DNA of 64,000 nt from Xanthomonas boreopolis (GTDB lineage Bacteria; Pseudomonadota; Gammaproteobacteria; Xanthomonadales; Xanthomonadaceae). Within the stretch, counting starts at the first letter, position 1; each line of letters starts with the position of its first letter. Below the pieces are notes generated by a model. That model saw only the letters and a list, made by a program, of their open reading frames with translations, was not told the origin of the DNA and made no database searches. This document shows, in pieces, positions 26,605 through 35,849 of this stretch. Position numbers and translations under genes: made by a program. The stretch is from NCBI GenBank assembly GCA_014654535.1, contig BNBA01000004.1, positions 52,805 through 116,804 on the forward strand. The letters run 5' to 3'.

Positions 26605-27864
26605 ATGGCCAACATCCTTGTCCGCACCGCCAACGGCGTCTTCGACTGGGTCAACGCGCGCGCGCCCGGCCTGATGCCGGTCTACCGCAAGCACGTCAGC
26701 GAGTACTACGCGCCGAAGAACTTCAACTTCTGGTACTACTTCGGCTCGCTGGCGCTGCTGGTGCTGGCCAACCAGATCGTCACCGGCATCTTCCTGACGA
26801 TGCACTACAAGACCGGCGCCGCCGAGGCGTTCGCGTCGATCGAGTACATCATGCGGGACGTGGAGTGGGGCTGGCTGATCCGCTACATGCACTCCACCGG
26901 CGCCTCGCTGTTCTTCATCGTGGTCTACCTGCACATGTTCCGCGGGTTGATGTACGGCAGCTACCAGAAGCCGCGCGAGCTGGTCTGGATCCTCGGCATG
27001 CTGATCTACCTGGTGCTGATGGCCGAGGCCTTCATGGGCTACGTGCTGCCCTGGGGCCAGATGTCGTTCTGGGGCGCGAAGGTGATCATCTCGCTGTTCG
27101 GCGCGATCCCGGTGATCGGCAACGGGCTGACCGAGTGGATCATGGGCGACTACCTGCCGTCCGACGCCACCCTCAACCGCTTCTTCGCCCTGCACGTGAT
27201 CGCGCTGCCGCTGGTGCTGCTGCTGCTGGTGGTGCTGCACCTGGGCGCGCTGCACGAGGTCGGCTCCAACAACCCGGACGGCGTGGAGATCAAGAAGGGG
27301 CCCAAGGGCAACCGCTGGGACCCGAACAAGCCCGCCGACGGCATCCCGTTCCACCCGTACTACACGGTCAAGGACCTGGTCGGCGTCGGTTTCCTGCTGA
27401 TCATCGCCGCCTTCATCATCTTCTTCGCGCCGGGCTTCGGCGGGTTGTTCCTGGAGCACGACAACTTCACCGAGGCCAACCGCCTGGTCACGCCCGAGCA
27501 CATCAAGCCGGTCTGGTACTACACCCCGTACTACGCGATGCTGCGGGTGGTGCCCAACAAGCTGGGCGGCGTGCTGGTGATGTTCTCGGCCATCGCGATC
27601 CTGTTCCTGGTGCCGTGGCTGGACAAGGCCAAGGTCAAGTCGATCCGCTACCGCGGCTGGATCTCCAAGGTCGCGCTGGGCACGCTGGCGGTGTGCTTCG
27701 TGTGGCTGGGGGTGATCGGCTCCGGCCCGGGCACCGACATCCACGAGACCTACATCGGTCGCGTGCTGACCTTCCTGTACTTCGCCTTCTTCATCACCAT
27801 GCCGGTGTGGACGAGGCTGGACAAGACCAAGCCGGTGCCTGAGCGGGTGACGACGCATGACTAA
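26605..27864 (+). CDS. petB: Cytochrome b subunit of the bc1 complex
   Basis: 419 aa with eight or so membrane helices. Haem-ligating histidines lie in RYMHSTGASLFFIVVYLHMFRG and FALHVIALPLVLLLLVVLHL; the Qo-site signature is PDW-like around KPVWYYTPYYAMLR, and the family's GYVLPWGQMSFWGA is intact. It forms the proton-translocating core with petA and petC. Overlaps petC by eight bases. Confidence 0.96.
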   Translation: MANILVRTANGVFDWVNARAPGLMPVYRKHVSEYYAPKNFNFWYYFGSLALLVLANQIVTGIFLTMHYKTGAAEAFASIEYIMRDVEWGWLIRYMHSTGASLFFIVVYLHMFRGLMYGSYQKPRELVWILGMLIYLVLMAEAFMGYVLPWGQMSFWGAKVIISLFGAIPVIGNGLTEWIMGDYLPSDATLNRFFALHVIALPLVLLLLVVLHLGALHEVGSNNPDGVEIKKGPKGNRWDPNKPADGIPFHPYYTVKDLVGVGFLLIIAAFIIFFAPGFGGLFLEHDNFTEANRLVTPEHIKPVWYYTPYYAMLRVVPNKLGGVLVMFSAIAILFLVPWLDKAKVKSIRYRGWISKVALGTLAVCFVWLGVIGSGPGTDIHETYIGRVLTFLYFAFFITMPVWTRLDKTKPVPERVTTHD

Positions 27865-28603
27865 GCCATGGTTCGCCCGCGTGGCCACGATGGCCGCGGG
27901 CCTGCTGTTCTCCACGACCCTGCTGGCCGCCGAGGGCGGCGCGCTGCAGCAGGCCGGCAACGACCTGAGCGACCGCGCCTCGCTGCAGCGTGGCGCCCAG
28001 TTGTTCATGAACTACTGTTCCGGCTGCCACTCGCTGAAGTACCTGCGCTATTCGCGCATGGCGGCCGACCTCGGGCTGACCGAGGAAGAGGTGATGAACA
28101 ACCTCAACTTCACCGGCGGCAAGATCGGCGACCACATCGAGAACGCGATGCCCCACGACGCCGCCGCCAAGTGGTTCGGCAAGGCGCCGCCCGACCTGAG
28201 CCTGATCGCGCGCGTGCGCGGCACCGACTGGATCTATACCTACCTGAAGTCGTTCTATCTGGATTCGTCGCGGCCGCTGGGCTGGAACAACACGGTGTTC
28301 CCCAACGCCTCGATGCCCAATCCGCTGTGGGAGCTGCAAGGGTTGCAGCAACCCGAGTACGGCGAGCTCGACAAGGCCCTGGGCGAGAGGCCGGTGGTCG
28401 GCATCAAGCTGGCGCAGCCGGGCCGGCAGAATCCGGCCGAGTTCGACCAGACCGTGCGCGACATCAGCAACTTCCTGGAATACGCAGGCGAGCCCGCCGC
28501 CCTGAAACGCCAGAGCCTGGGCGTGTGGGTGATCCTGTTCCTGGCCCTGCTGACGTTCCTGGCCTACCTGGTCAAGCGCGAGTACTGGAAGGACGTGCAT
28601 TGA
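27857..28603 (+). CDS. petC: Cytochrome c1 subunit of the bc1 complex
   Basis: 248 aa: cleavable signal peptide (LLFSTTLLAA), covalent haem motif CSGCH (Cys54, Cys57, His58), the distal methionine region NAMPHDAAAKWFG, and one C-terminal membrane anchor (LGVWVILFLALLTFLAYLV). It accepts electrons from the Rieske centre and passes them to soluble cytochromes. Last gene of petABC and followed by sspA, the standard proteobacterial order. Confidence 0.96.
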   Translation: MTKPWFARVATMAAGLLFSTTLLAAEGGALQQAGNDLSDRASLQRGAQLFMNYCSGCHSLKYLRYSRMAADLGLTEEEVMNNLNFTGGKIGDHIENAMPHDAAAKWFGKAPPDLSLIARVRGTDWIYTYLKSFYLDSSRPLGWNNTVFPNASMPNPLWELQGLQQPEYGELDKALGERPVVGIKLAQPGRQNPAEFDQTVRDISNFLEYAGEPAALKRQSLGVWVILFLALLTFLAYLVKREYWKDVH

Positions 28604-28688
28604 GCCGGCGACCGGGGGCGGACGGGCGTTGCAGGCGGTGGGACGATAGCCCTGCTATTGGCTTTTCCGGAGTGTGATTGCACACTCG

Positions 28689-28706
28689 GGTTCACCGTGG
28701 TGAACC
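28689..28706. promoter_or_regulatory. Short palindrome between petC and sspA
   Basis: GGTTCACC-GT-GGTGAACC has perfect 8-base arms and a 2-base centre. There is no T-run, so it fits a dimeric-protein operator for sspA better than an intrinsic terminator of petABC; either is possible. Confidence 0.35.
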
Positions 28707-28767
28707 GTTGGCAAGGGGCCGGCGGCGCCGATGCGGCCGGCGGATTCCGGTCGTTGGAGAGCCTTGA

Positions 28768-29403
28768 ATGGCGACGAGTGTGCGTATGCGAAATACCCTG
28801 ACCTTGTTTTCCTCCACCGATGACGTGCTGTGCCATCGGGTCCGGCTGGTGCTGGCCGCCAAGGGCGTCACCTACGACCTGGTGCCGGTCGATGCGCAGA
28901 ACCCGCCGGAAGACCTGATCGACCTGAATCCCTATCATTCGGTGCCGACGCTGGTGGAGCGCGAGCTGGTGCTCTACGCCGCGTCGGTGGTCAGCGAGTA
29001 CCTGGACGAGCGCTACCCGCACCCGCCGCTGATGCCGGTCGACCCGCTGTCGCGCGCGCGGCTGCGCCTGGCGATGCTGCGCATCGAGCACGACTGGGTA
29101 CCGCAGGTGCAGGCGATCCAGCTCGGCAACAAGACCCAGGCCGAGGCCGGCCGCAAGCGCCTGAAGGAACTCCTCACCGCATCGGTGCCGTTGTTCAAGG
29201 CCAGCAAGTTCTTCCTCAATCCGGAGATGAGCCTGGCCGATTGCGCGATGGCGCCGATCATCTGGCGCCTGCAGGCGCTGGACGTGCCGCTGCCGAAGGA
29301 CGGCAAGGCGATCGAGGATTACGGCAACCGGATCTTCCGCAACCCCGGCTTCATCCGCAGCCTCACCGACCAGGAAAAGAAGCTGCGCGACCTGCCGGCG
29401 TGA
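28768..29403 (+). CDS. sspA: Stringent starvation protein A
   Basis: GST-fold RNA-polymerase-associated regulator, 211 aa. Thioredoxin-like N-domain (LTLFSSTDDVLCHRVRLVLAAKGV, NPYHSVPTLVERELVLYAASVVSEYLDERYPHPPLMP) and helical C-domain. Like E. coli SspA it lacks an obvious glutathione-active residue. It binds the sigma-70 holoenzyme and acts in stress and virulence gene control. Pairs with sspB 88 bases downstream. Confidence 0.93.
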   Translation: MATSVRMRNTLTLFSSTDDVLCHRVRLVLAAKGVTYDLVPVDAQNPPEDLIDLNPYHSVPTLVERELVLYAASVVSEYLDERYPHPPLMPVDPLSRARLRLAMLRIEHDWVPQVQAIQLGNKTQAEAGRKRLKELLTASVPLFKASKFFLNPEMSLADCAMAPIIWRLQALDVPLPKDGKAIEDYGNRIFRNPGFIRSLTDQEKKLRDLPA

Positions 29404-29491
29404 TCGTGGCCGGTATGCGCCTGTACCGGCGCGTACCGGTGCCCATCGGAGAATGGACAGCGCGACAGGCCCAGCGCGTAAACTGTCGCAC

Positions 29492-29932
29492 ATGAGCCAA
29501 GACTTTCCCCGCATGACCAGCCATCGCCCCTATCTGCTGCGGGCGTTGGTGGAATGGATCAACGACAACGGCATGACGCCCCACATCCTCGTGGATGCGG
29601 GCTTGCAAGGCGTGCAGGTGCCGCCGAGCTCGGTGCAGGACGGACGCGTGGTGCTGAACATCGCCGAGCGCGCGGTCGTGCACCTGCACATGGACAACGA
29701 AGGGGTGAGTTTCACCGCTCGCTTCGGCGGCGTGAGCCATCCGGTGTACGTGCCGATGTCGGCGGTGCTGGCGGTGTATGCGCGCGAGACAGGGCAGGGC
29801 ATGGCGCTGCCGGACGATATCCCCGGCACGTCGGGCGAGCCGCCGGACGACGATGCCCCGCCGCCGCAGGGGCCGGGCCCGGAGGATGCCCCGCCTGCCG
29901 GCAAGCGCCCGCACCTGCGCGTGGTGAAGTAA
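29492..29932 (+). CDS. sspB: ClpXP adaptor protein SspB
   Basis: SspB, 146 aa: delivers ssrA-tagged peptides to ClpXP. The folded domain runs from TSHRPYLLRALVEWINDNGMTPHILVDA to SAVLAVYARETGQGM; then a proline/acid-rich flexible linker leads to the C-terminal ClpX-binding tail (RPHLRVVK). The start may be 29492 (MSQDF) or 29513 (MTSHRPYLL, aligned with most family members). Confidence 0.93.
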   Translation: MSQDFPRMTSHRPYLLRALVEWINDNGMTPHILVDAGLQGVQVPPSSVQDGRVVLNIAERAVVHLHMDNEGVSFTARFGGVSHPVYVPMSAVLAVYARETGQGMALPDDIPGTSGEPPDDDAPPPQGPGPEDAPPAGKRPHLRVVK

Positions 29933-29958
29933 TCCGTCGCGGCTGTCGCTGGCGTCGG

Positions 29959-29978
29959 GCTCCGGCGCACGCCGGAGC
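29959..29978. terminator. GC-rich hairpin between convergent sspB and DUF3301 genes
   Basis: GCTCCGGCG-CA-CGCCGGAGC, perfect 9-base arms, in the 112-base convergent gap. No T-run, so only a candidate bidirectional stop signal. Confidence 0.35.
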
Positions 29979-30044
29979 ATCGCGGGAGGACTCCAGTCCC
30001 GACGGTTTCGCCGGTGTCGTTCGGCCTGGGGCCCGGATCCGCCG

Positions 30045-30386
30045 CTAGGGGTTCTCCAGCTCGCGCCGCAGCGGCGTCACCGTCGCCATCGAAGGGCCGG
30101 TGAACGCCACCAGCTCGGTGCCGCGCAGCACCAGGCGGCCGGTATGGCGGTCGATGCCATCGTGCGAGTAGTCGAAGCGGAAGGTCCGTTCGAACCCGAG
30201 CCAGCCGTTGGGCAGGCGGCACGGGCGCAGGCGCACGGCGTGCACGCTCTGGTCGAGCCATTGCACGTCGGCGGCGCGGCAGGCATTGCGGCCGAGCACC
30301 TCGGCGCGTTCGGCGGCGGCACGCGAGGCGTTCCAGAACGCGAACACGGCTGCGCCGGCAATCATCAACAGGATCAGGCTGGGCAT
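30045..30386 (-). CDS. DUF3301 family protein
   Basis: Small membrane-anchored protein, 113 aa. One N-terminal helix (LILLMIAGAAVFAFW), then a cytoplasmic or periplasmic domain with CRAADVQWLDQSVHAVRLR and FERTFRFDYSHDGIDRHTGRLVLRG, the DUF3301 pattern. Function unknown. It is divergent from lhr across a 241-base gap in which I see no gene or strong signal. Confidence 0.75.
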   Translation of the reverse strand: MPSLILLMIAGAAVFAFWNASRAAAERAEVLGRNACRAADVQWLDQSVHAVRLRPCRLPNGWLGFERTFRFDYSHDGIDRHTGRLVLRGTELVAFTGPSMATVTPLRRELENP

Positions 30387-30627
30387 GGGCGCACTGTGCC
30401 AGCGGGCGCCTGCATGGGCAATCGCCAGGACGCCGGTCCGGTCGCGGGCGGCGCCCCCGGGCGTCCGGATGTCCTCACATGGCCTTGCCGGCGATGAACG
30501 GTTAACCGCCTGCGGCCGTATGCCGCTTGCCGGCCTGCGGATCCGGCCGCATCTCGACAACGATACCTGCATCCGATCCTGGCCGGCGCTATCGTGGCGC
30601 AGGCGCCTCCTGGCCCGTTCCGATCCC

Positions 30628-33600
30628 ATGACCGATCCGCTGCTCCGCTTCCATCCCGCCGTCGCGCGCTGGTTCCGGCACCGCTTCCAGGTGCCGACCG
30701 CGGCCCAGGCGGCCGCCTGGGCCGCGATCGCCGATGGCCGGCACACGCTCGTGGCGGCGCCGACCGGTTCGGGCAAGACGCTGGCGGCGTTCATGACCGC
30801 GATCGACGGCCTGCTGCGCGAAGGCCTCGAGCATGAGGGCGCGCTGCCCGACCATACCCGCGTGCTCTACGTGTCGCCGCTGAAGGCGCTTTCCAACGAC
30901 ATCCACGCGAACCTCGAGGCCCCGCTGGCCGGCATCCGCGCGGAACTGCAGGCGCTCGGCCTGCCCGAGGTGGACATCCGCAGCGCGGTGCGCACCGGCG
31001 ATACCCCGCAGCGCGAGCGCGATAGGGCGCGCCGGCGGCCGCCGCATATCCTGGCGACCACGCCGGAGTCGCTGTACGTCCTGCTCGGTTCGGTCTCCGG
31101 CCGCGAGTCGCTGCGCAGCGTGCGCACGGTCATCGTCGACGAGATCCACGCGGTGGCCGCCGACAAGCGCGGCAGCCATCTCGCATTGAGCCTGGAGCGG
31201 TTGCGGGCGCTGGTGGAGGCGCCGCTGGTGCGGATCGGCCTGTCGGCCACCCAGAAGCCGATCGACGAAGTGGCGCGCTTCCTGGCCGGGGCGGGGCAGG
31301 TGCGCGATGGCCGGCCGGACTGCGAGATCGTCGACGCGGGATACGTGCGCGAGCGCGATCTCGCGCTGGCGCTGCCGCCGACGCCGCTGGGTGCGGTGAT
31401 GTCCAACGACCAATGGCTGCAGGTCTACGAAGCGGTGGCCGGCCTGGCGCGCGAGCACCGCACCACGCTGGTGTTCGTCAACACGCGGCGGATGGCCGAG
31501 CGCGCCGCGCGGCACTTGGGCGACCTGCTCGGCAAGGACCGGGTGGCGGCCCACCACGGCAGCCTGGCGCGCGAGACGCGCCTGGCGGCGGAGCGGCGCC
31601 TGAAGGCGGGCGAGCTGACCGTGCTGGTCGCCACCGCGTCGCTCGAACTGGGCCTGGACATCGGCGAGGTCGACCTGGTCTGCCAGCTCGGTTCGCCGCG
31701 CTCGATCTCCACGTTCCTGCAGCGCGCCGGCCGTTCCGGGCACGCGGTGAGCGGAACCCCGAAGGCGCGGCTGTTCCCGGCCTCGCGCGACGAGCTGGTC
31801 GAATGCGCGGCGCTGCTCGATGCGGTGCGGCGCGGCGAGCTGGATGCGCTGCGCGTGGTCCAGGCGCCGGTCGACGTGCTGGCCCAGCAGATCGTCGCCG
31901 AGGCGGCCTGCGGCGATTGCGCGGAAGACGCGCTGTACGCGCTGGTGCGCCGCGCCTGGCCGTACGCCAACCTGTCGCGCGAGCGCTTCGACGAGGTGGT
32001 GCGGATGCTCGCCGAAGGCTTCGACACGCGGCTGGGGCGGCGCGCCAGCTATCTGCACCGCGACACCGTGCACCGCGTCCTGCGCGCGCGCCGGGGCGCG
32101 CGCACCACGGCGCTCACCTCCGGCGGCACGATCCCGGAGACCGGCGACTACACGGTGCTGCTCGAGCCGCAGGCCGAGAACATCGGGACGGTCAACGAGG
32201 ACTTCGCGGTGGAGAGCCTGGCCGGCGACGTGTTCCAACTGGGCAATGCCAGCTACCGCATCCTGCGCATCGAGCCGGGCCGCGTCCGGGTGGAGGACGC
32301 CAAGGGCGCGCCGCCCAACATCCCGTTCTGGCTCGGCGAGGCGCCCGGCCGCAGCGACGAGCTGTCGCACGCGGTCGCGCGGTTGCGCGCGGACGTGGCG
32401 GCGCGGCTGCGCGAAGGCGGGCGCGAGGCCGCCCAGGCATGGCTGCTGGCGGAACTGGGCCTGCCCCTGGAGGCCGCGCAGCAGCTCGCCGACTACCTGG
32501 CCCGCGCCCTGGCCGACCTGGGCGAGCTGCCGACGCAACGCTGCGTGGTGATGGAGCGCTTCTTCGATGCATCCGAAGGCACCCAACTGGTGATCCACAG
32601 CCCGTTCGGGAGCCGCATCAACCGCGCCTGGGGCCTGGCGTTGCGCAAGCGCTTCTGCCGCACCTTCGACTTCGAATTGCAGGCGGCGGCCACCGAGGAC
32701 GCGATCGTGCTGTCGCTGTCGACCCGCCACAGCTTCCCGCTGGAGGACGTGGCGCGCTTCCTGCATTCCGCCTCGGCCGAGCACGTGCTGGTGCAGGCGC
32801 TGCTGGACGCGCCGTTGTTCGGGGTGCGCTGGCGCTGGAACGCGACCAACGCGCTGGCGCTGCCGCGCTTCAGCAACGGGCGCAAGGTGGCGCCGCAACT
32901 GCAGCGGATGAAGTCCGAGGACCTGCTCGCCACCGTGTTCCCCGACCAGGTCGCCTGCCTGGAGAACATCGTCGGCGAGCGCGAGATCCCCGACCATCCG
33001 CTGGTCGCGCAGACGCTCCACGATTGTTTGCACGAGGCGATGGACAGTGCGGGCTGGCTCGACGTGCTGCGCGGTATCGAGTCCGGCGCCATCGAGGTGG
33101 TGGCGCGCGACCTGCCGGCGCCCTCGCCGTTGGCCGCCGAGGTGCTGGAGGCGCGCCCGTACGCGTTCCTCGACGATGCCCCGCTCGAAGAGCGGCGCAC
33201 CCAGGCAGTGCAGGCGCGCCGGTTCGGCGACGCCGAGGACGCGGGCGCGATGGGCCGGCTCGATGCCGAGGCGATCGCCGCGGTACGGGCCGAGGCCTGG
33301 CCGCAGCCGCGCGATGCCGACGAGATGCACGAAGCCGTCGATACGCTCGGGATGCTGGCGATGGACGAGGTCGGGCGCGAGCCTGGCTGGTCCGCATGGC
33401 TGCAGGCGCTGGCGGGCGATGGCCGCGCCACCTGCCTGGTCCGGGAAGGCGTGCCGCTCGCGTGGGTGAGCGTGGAGCGGCTGGAATCGGTGCGCTTGCT
33501 GTATCCGTCGGCCGAACCGCGTCCGGCGCTGCAGGTGCCGGCAGGGGCGGCCAGCTTGGGACAGGAGCGCGCCGACGCCCTGCGCGAGCTGGTGCGGGCG

Positions 33601-34977
33601 CGCCTGGCCGGCCTGGGGCCGGTCACGCTGGAGCGGTTGGCCGCACCGTTGCAGTTGCCGCGCGAGGACGTGCGCGATGCGCTGCTCGCGTTGCGCCAGG
33701 AAGGATTCGTGATGGCGGGGCGGTTCTCGCCGGACGCGGACGAGGACGAATGGTGCGAACGGCATCTGCTGGCGCGCATCCATCGCTATACGCTCGGGCG
33801 GTTGCGCCGGGAGATCGAGCCGGTCTCGCAGCGCGATTTCGCCCGCTTCCTGTTCGAATGGCAGCACCTGGGCGAGGGCAGCCGGCGATCCGGTTCGGAA
33901 GCGCTCGCGGGGGTGCTGGCGCAGCTGGAAGGCTTCGAGGCCCCGGCCGCGTGCTGGGAAAGCGAACTGCTGGCGGCGCGCCTGCGCGACTACCAGCCGG
34001 CCTGGCTGGACGAGCAGTGCGCAGCCGGGCGGGTGCTGTGGACGCGACTGCGGCCGTCCCCGGCGACGCGCAGCCCGGGCGCCTCGCTGCGCAGCGCGCC
34101 GATCCTGTTGCTGCCCAGGCGCGAAGCGATGCAGTGGCGGCGCCTGGCGGCGGAGCACGAGGCCGGCGAGCCGCTGCATTCGCGCGCGCAGAAGGTGGCC
34201 GATTTCCTGGCCGAGCACGGCGCATCGTTCTTCGACGAGATCGCCGACGCGACGCGGCTGCTCGGCACCGAGCTGGAGGACGCGCTGGCGGAATTGGTGG
34301 TGCGCGGACGCGTGCACTGCGACAGCTATGCCGGGCTGCGTGCCTTGCTCGTGCCGGCGTCGAAACGGCCGTCGGCGCTGTCGAGATCGCGCAGGCGGGC
34401 GCCGTTGTCCGGGATCCGCGACGCAGGCCGCTGGTCGCTGCTGCGCGCGCCGCCGCCGGTCGCGGACGACACGCCGGGTGAAGCGCGCCACGAGGCGGTC
34501 GCGCACGTCGCGCAGGTCCTGCTGCGCCGCTATGGCGTGGTCTGCTGGCGGCTGCTGGAGCGCGAGGCGGCGTGGCTGCCGCCCTGGCGGGAGTTGCTGC
34601 GCGTGTACCGGCGCCTGGAAGCGCGCGGCGAGATCCGCGGCGGGCGTTTCATCGCCGGCCTGTCCGGCGAACAGTTCGCCTTGCCGGACGCGATCGGGTT
34701 GTTGCGCCGGCTGCGCCGCGAACCCTTGGCCGGGCAGTGGGTGTGCCTGTCGGCCAGCGACCCGGCCAATCTGCTGGGCAACGTACTGCCGGGCGAGCGC
34801 GTACCGCGCGTGCCGGGCAATCGCGTGCTGTACCGCGATGGACTGCCGGTGGCGGCATGGGTGGCGGATCGGTTGCAGCCGCTGCAGGGGCTGGACGGTG
34901 CGGATCTGGCCGAGGCGCAGCGGCGCCTGTCCGGCACGGCATCGCGCGCGCCGGCGGGCATATCGGCGTTGGCCTGA
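30628..34977 (+). CDS. lhr: Large ATP-dependent helicase Lhr
   Basis: Lhr superfamily-2 helicase, 1449 aa, typical length. Walker A APTGSGKT (Lys50), DEIH box (171-174), SATQKP and the second RecA domain with QRAGRSGH are intact; a winged-helix and Lhr core follow, then the long C-terminal extension seen in full-length Lhr. It unwinds RNA:DNA hybrids 3' to 5' and is tied to DNA repair. In some bacteria lhr travels with ligase or exonuclease genes; none is adjacent here. The ATG at 30628 has no clear ribosome site; an upstream extension of the frame lacks similarity. Confidence 0.93.
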   Translation: MTDPLLRFHPAVARWFRHRFQVPTAAQAAAWAAIADGRHTLVAAPTGSGKTLAAFMTAIDGLLREGLEHEGALPDHTRVLYVSPLKALSNDIHANLEAPLAGIRAELQALGLPEVDIRSAVRTGDTPQRERDRARRRPPHILATTPESLYVLLGSVSGRESLRSVRTVIVDEIHAVAADKRGSHLALSLERLRALVEAPLVRIGLSATQKPIDEVARFLAGAGQVRDGRPDCEIVDAGYVRERDLALALPPTPLGAVMSNDQWLQVYEAVAGLAREHRTTLVFVNTRRMAERAARHLGDLLGKDRVAAHHGSLARETRLAAERRLKAGELTVLVATASLELGLDIGEVDLVCQLGSPRSISTFLQRAGRSGHAVSGTPKARLFPASRDELVECAALLDAVRRGELDALRVVQAPVDVLAQQIVAEAACGDCAEDALYALVRRAWPYANLSRERFDEVVRMLAEGFDTRLGRRASYLHRDTVHRVLRARRGARTTALTSGGTIPETGDYTVLLEPQAENIGTVNEDFAVESLAGDVFQLGNASYRILRIEPGRVRVEDAKGAPPNIPFWLGEAPGRSDELSHAVARLRADVAARLREGGREAAQAWLLAELGLPLEAAQQLADYLARALADLGELPTQRCVVMERFFDASEGTQLVIHSPFGSRINRAWGLALRKRFCRTFDFELQAAATEDAIVLSLSTRHSFPLEDVARFLHSASAEHVLVQALLDAPLFGVRWRWNATNALALPRFSNGRKVAPQLQRMKSEDLLATVFPDQVACLENIVGEREIPDHPLVAQTLHDCLHEAMDSAGWLDVLRGIESGAIEVVARDLPAPSPLAAEVLEARPYAFLDDAPLEERRTQAVQARRFGDAEDAGAMGRLDAEAIAAVRAEAWPQPRDADEMHEAVDTLGMLAMDEVGREPGWSAWLQALAGDGRATCLVREGVPLAWVSVERLESVRLLYPSAEPRPALQVPAGAASLGQERADALRELVRARLAGLGPVTLERLAAPLQLPREDVRDALLALRQEGFVMAGRFSPDADEDEWCERHLLARIHRYTLGRLRREIEPVSQRDFARFLFEWQHLGEGSRRSGSEALAGVLAQLEGFEAPAACWESELLAARLRDYQPAWLDEQCAAGRVLWTRLRPSPATRSPGASLRSAPILLLPRREAMQWRRLAAEHEAGEPLHSRAQKVADFLAEHGASFFDEIADATRLLGTELEDALAELVVRGRVHCDSYAGLRALLVPASKRPSALSRSRRRAPLSGIRDAGRWSLLRAPPPVADDTPGEARHEAVAHVAQVLLRRYGVVCWRLLEREAAWLPPWRELLRVYRRLEARGEIRGGRFIAGLSGEQFALPDAIGLLRRLRREPLAGQWVCLSASDPANLLGNVLPGERVPRVPGNRVLYRDGLPVAAWVADRLQPLQGLDGADLAEAQRRLSGTASRAPAGISALA

Positions 34978-35049
34978 GGCGGCTAGGAAACGCGGCGGAA
35001 GAACGGCGGGGCCGCCTGGAGCCGGAAGGGACCGGCGCCCGCGTACCGG

Positions 35050-35073
35050 CCCCTCGCCCGTGCGGGCGAGGGG
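35050..35073. terminator. Hairpin between convergent lhr and the H-NS-like gene
   Basis: CCCCTCGCCC-GTGC-GGGCGAGGGG, perfect 10-base arms in the 108-base convergent gap. No T-run on either side; candidate bidirectional terminator. Confidence 0.4.
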
Positions 35074-35085
35074 GCTCGGGCGGAA

Positions 35086-35496
35086 TCAGCCCGGGAAGGC
35101 CGGGAATTTCTCGTTGGGGTGGCGGGCCTTCCATTCCTTGTAGGCGGCGGTGCCTTCCCATGCGGCGAACGCCTTCGGCGTACGGCCGCGACCGGTCCAG
35201 GTCTCGCCGGTGTGCGGCAGCCAGTACTTCGGCGCGACTTCGCGGCGCGCATCGCTGGCGGCGCTCTTCCTGGCCTTCGGCTTTTCCTCGCCGATCAGGG
35301 CGGCGATCTCGGCCTTCTGCTTGGCGTTGAAGTGGCCGGCGAATTCGCGCAGCAGGGCGAGCACCTGGGTGAAGGCATCGGACGACTGCTGCTGGCGCAG
35401 GTGGACTTCCTGTTCCTCGAGCTTGCGCAGTTCTTCGGCCAGCTTGGCCTTGGCCTCGGCAATGGCATCCAGGTTCAAAGCGTTCTTTTCGGTCAT
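35086..35496 (-). CDS. H-NS family nucleoid-associated protein
   Basis: 136 aa. N-terminal coiled-coil dimerisation region (NLDAIAEAKAKLAEELRKLEEQ), a lysine/alanine linker, and the C-terminal DNA-binding domain with the AT-hook-like core TWTGRGRTPKAF. Such proteins silence AT-rich and acquired DNA; Xanthomonas homologues (XrvA-type) affect virulence genes. The ATG at 35496 begins MTEKNALN. An inverted repeat at 35526 lies in its leader. Confidence 0.85.
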   Translation of the reverse strand: MTEKNALNLDAIAEAKAKLAEELRKLEEQEVHLRQQQSSDAFTQVLALLREFAGHFNAKQKAEIAALIGEEKPKARKSAASDARREVAPKYWLPHTGETWTGRGRTPKAFAAWEGTAAYKEWKARHPNEKFPAFPG

Positions 35497-35525
35497 GGGT
35501 CTGTCTGGAAAGGGAATGTCGCGGG

Positions 35526-35544
35526 CAATGCAAGGGGTGCATTG
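35526..35544. promoter_or_regulatory. Inverted repeat in the H-NS-like gene leader
   Basis: CAATGCA-AGGGG-TGCATTG, 7-base arms, 30-50 bases upstream of the start codon. A second palindrome, TGCAGGCA-A-TGCCTGCA, lies near 35563. They may be operators or hairpins; H-NS-type genes are often autoregulated. Confidence 0.3.
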
Positions 35545-35648
35545 TTGGCGGAATGCCGCTTGCAGGCAATGCCTGCAGGCACGTGCGGCCCCTGAGGGGG
35601 CAAGGCCACGCCGTTGTCGCGGCCGCATGTGAGGATCGTGCGATACAA

Positions 35649-35679
35649 GAAAGCCCCGGCATGCGATGCCGGGGCTTTC
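35649..35679 (-). terminator. Intrinsic terminator of the tRNA-Ala gene
   Basis: Perfect 14-base arms GAAAGCCCCGGCAT and complement around GCG, with T-rich sequence (CTTTCTTGTAT) following on the minus strand, 14 bases past the tRNA 3' end. Confidence 0.85.
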
Positions 35680-35692
35680 GTGCTGGTGTGAT

Positions 35693-35768
<76 letters not shown>

Positions 35769-35781
35769 ACGCGAGGCGCGC

Positions 35782-35811
35782 ATTCTAGCCTGATGCGCGG
35801 CCGGAAGCCAA
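35782..35811 (-). promoter_or_regulatory. Promoter of the tRNA-Ala gene
   Basis: On the minus strand: TTGGCT (35811-35806), 18-base spacer, TAGAAT (35787-35782), then GCGCGCC, a GC-rich discriminator as found at stringently controlled stable-RNA promoters, 13 bases before the tRNA 5' end. Confidence 0.65.
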
Positions 35812-35849
35812 TAGCCGTCGACGGGGCGTTCGTTCCCGCGGCGCGCCGC

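Noticed and set aside
30589..34506. A 1305-codon minus-strand frame opposite lhr
   Set aside because: Composition is His/Arg/Gln-rich with no domain, while the plus strand carries a complete helicase with all motifs.
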